A DNA stretch of 5,316 bases from Anaerolineae bacterium (GTDB taxonomy: Bacteria > Chloroflexota > Anaerolineae > Anaerolineales > Villigracilaceae). The notes under the pieces were generated by a model. It saw only the letters and a list, made by a program, of their open reading frames with translations, ran no database searches and was not told where the DNA came from. Location: the NCBI GenBank assembly GCA_003524705.1, contig DQGV01000221.1, positions 1-5,316 of the forward strand. Reading direction: 5' to 3'. Positions 5,006 through 5,316 of the stretch are shown piece after piece. Position numbers and translations under genes: made by a program. Every line of letters starts with the position of its first letter. The first letter of the stretch is position 1.

Positions 5006-5011
5006 ATTATA
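5006..5011 (-). promoter_or_regulatory. chrA: -10 box of chrA, predicting a leaderless transcript
   Basis: TATAAT on the minus strand is followed by exactly seven bases (TATTATT) and then the ATG at 4998-4996. As at surE, the expected transcription start coincides with the start codon, and no Shine-Dalgarno is present. No convincing -35 is seen. The AT-richness of this stretch lowers the certainty. Confidence 0.45.
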
Positions 5012-5058
5012 ATTTGCAATACAAAGAGAATATGCTTAGTAAGCAAAATGAATGAGAG

Positions 5059-5067
5059 TGGTATACT
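5059..5067 (+). promoter_or_regulatory. Extended -10 promoter of the DUF3090 gene
   Basis: TGGTATACT is an extended -10 element (TGn followed by TATACT at 5062-5067). It would start transcription near 5074, giving a leader of about 16 nt that carries the ribosome site. No good -35 is visible, as is usual for extended -10 promoters. Confidence 0.5.
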
Positions 5068-5079
5068 CCGAAATTAGTT

Positions 5080-5084
5080 AAGGA
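5080..5084 (+). promoter_or_regulatory. Ribosome binding site of the DUF3090 gene
   Basis: AAGGA lies five bases before the ATG at 5090. It is the only clear Shine-Dalgarno before a protein start in this window, which contrasts with surE, chrA and the membrane protein gene, and it fixes the start of the last gene. Confidence 0.6.
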
Positions 5085-5089
5085 ATCTT

Positions 5090-5316
5090 ATGCCCCGTTT
5101 TGAAATTGATGTAGACCCATGTGACCACATTACTGCTGATGCAATTGGAAAACCAGGTCAGCGTGTGTTTTATTTGCAAGCGTATCAAGATACGCGCACG
5201 ATTACGATTATTATCGAAAAAGCACAATTGATTTCGTTGGCCGTTGGCGTTGAACAATTTTTAGGTCAATTGAGTCAACAAAACCCAGATTTAGAAGAAG
5301 CGTCTGGTGATTATGT
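5090..5316 (+). CDS. DUF3090 family protein, 3'-truncated by the window edge
   Basis: The first 75 residues of a protein that continues past the right edge (family members are about 180-200 aa). The start MPRFEIDVDPCDHITADAIG and then GKPGQRVFYLQA (20-31) are the characteristic N-terminus of DUF3090, a family of unknown function that I know from Actinobacteria and Chloroflexi. Next come a beta-rich TITIIIEKAQL segment (38-48) and LAVGVEQFL (51-59). In Actinobacteria the gene usually sits with a histidine-phosphatase-family gene and an SCO1664-family gene, so those may lie just beyond this edge; this is inference. The start is supported by AAGGA five bases upstream and an extended -10 box. It is divergent from chrA, with 91 bp between the chosen start codons. 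It has no signal peptide and is likely cytoplasmic. Confidence 0.88.
   Translation, partial: MPRFEIDVDPCDHITADAIGKPGQRVFYLQAYQDTRTITIIIEKAQLISLAVGVEQFLGQLSQQNPDLEEASGDY

Noticed and set aside
4999..5046. TTG at 5046 as the start of chrA
   Set aside because: It adds 16 residues (MLTKHILFVLQIIIII) not typical of the family, lacks a ribosome site, and spans the likely -10 box. It is kept only as an alternative.
4837..5055. 72-codon plus-strand frame antisense to the chrA start
   Set aside because: It is antisense to the conserved N-terminus of ChrA, has no ribosome site and no family resemblance.

Overview
The window looks like a piece of a chromosome from an uncultured member of the Chloroflexota, probably Anaerolineae, of moderate-to-low GC. 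The main reason is the truncated gene at the right edge: its N-terminus matches the DUF3090 family, which I know essentially from Actinobacteria and Chloroflexi. The low GC and the Anaerolineae-like SurE and ChrA sequences favour Chloroflexi. Weak or absent Shine-Dalgarno sequences and two promoters whose predicted start point falls on the ATG fit that picture but do not prove it. The phylum call is inference.

Layout, left to right. (1) The 3' part of an inositol-monophosphatase-family gene (+), followed by about 190 bp that look like a decayed small gene. (2) An AT-rich minus-strand gene for a protein of unknown function with RSAL(D/N) and DKH(R/K) motifs, bracketed by a 10-bp direct repeat and lying beside a tRNA cluster. 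(3) The tRNA cluster: tRNA-Gly(UCC) and a CAU tRNA (probably Ile2) on the minus strand, with a hairpin-forming repeat between them, and tRNA-Arg(GCG) on the plus strand. The two transcription units diverge from an 86-bp gap in which both promoters appear to share one -35 box. A strong terminator follows tRNA-Arg, then a 63-bp imperfect palindrome of an interspersed-repeat type. (4) surE and a TTG-started membrane protein gene on the plus strand, almost certainly one transcript. They are in the same reading frame, with a single codon between the surE stop and the next start. (5) A full-length two-domain chrA-type transporter gene on the minus strand, ending 1 bp from the membrane gene. (6) The DUF3090 gene leaving the right edge, divergent from chrA.

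There is no clear functional pathway joining the genes. They are housekeeping phosphatases (IMPase, SurE), translation genes (tRNAs), two polytopic membrane proteins and one likely acquired gene. I do not see a defence island, CRISPR array, transposase or biosynthetic cluster. The most interesting signals are in the regulatory and repeat structure: the shared -35 tRNA promoters, the repeated TATAAT-N7-ATG geometry in front of surE and chrA, and the bracketed AT-rich insert next to a decayed gene. No stretch longer than about 300 bases lacks a gene.
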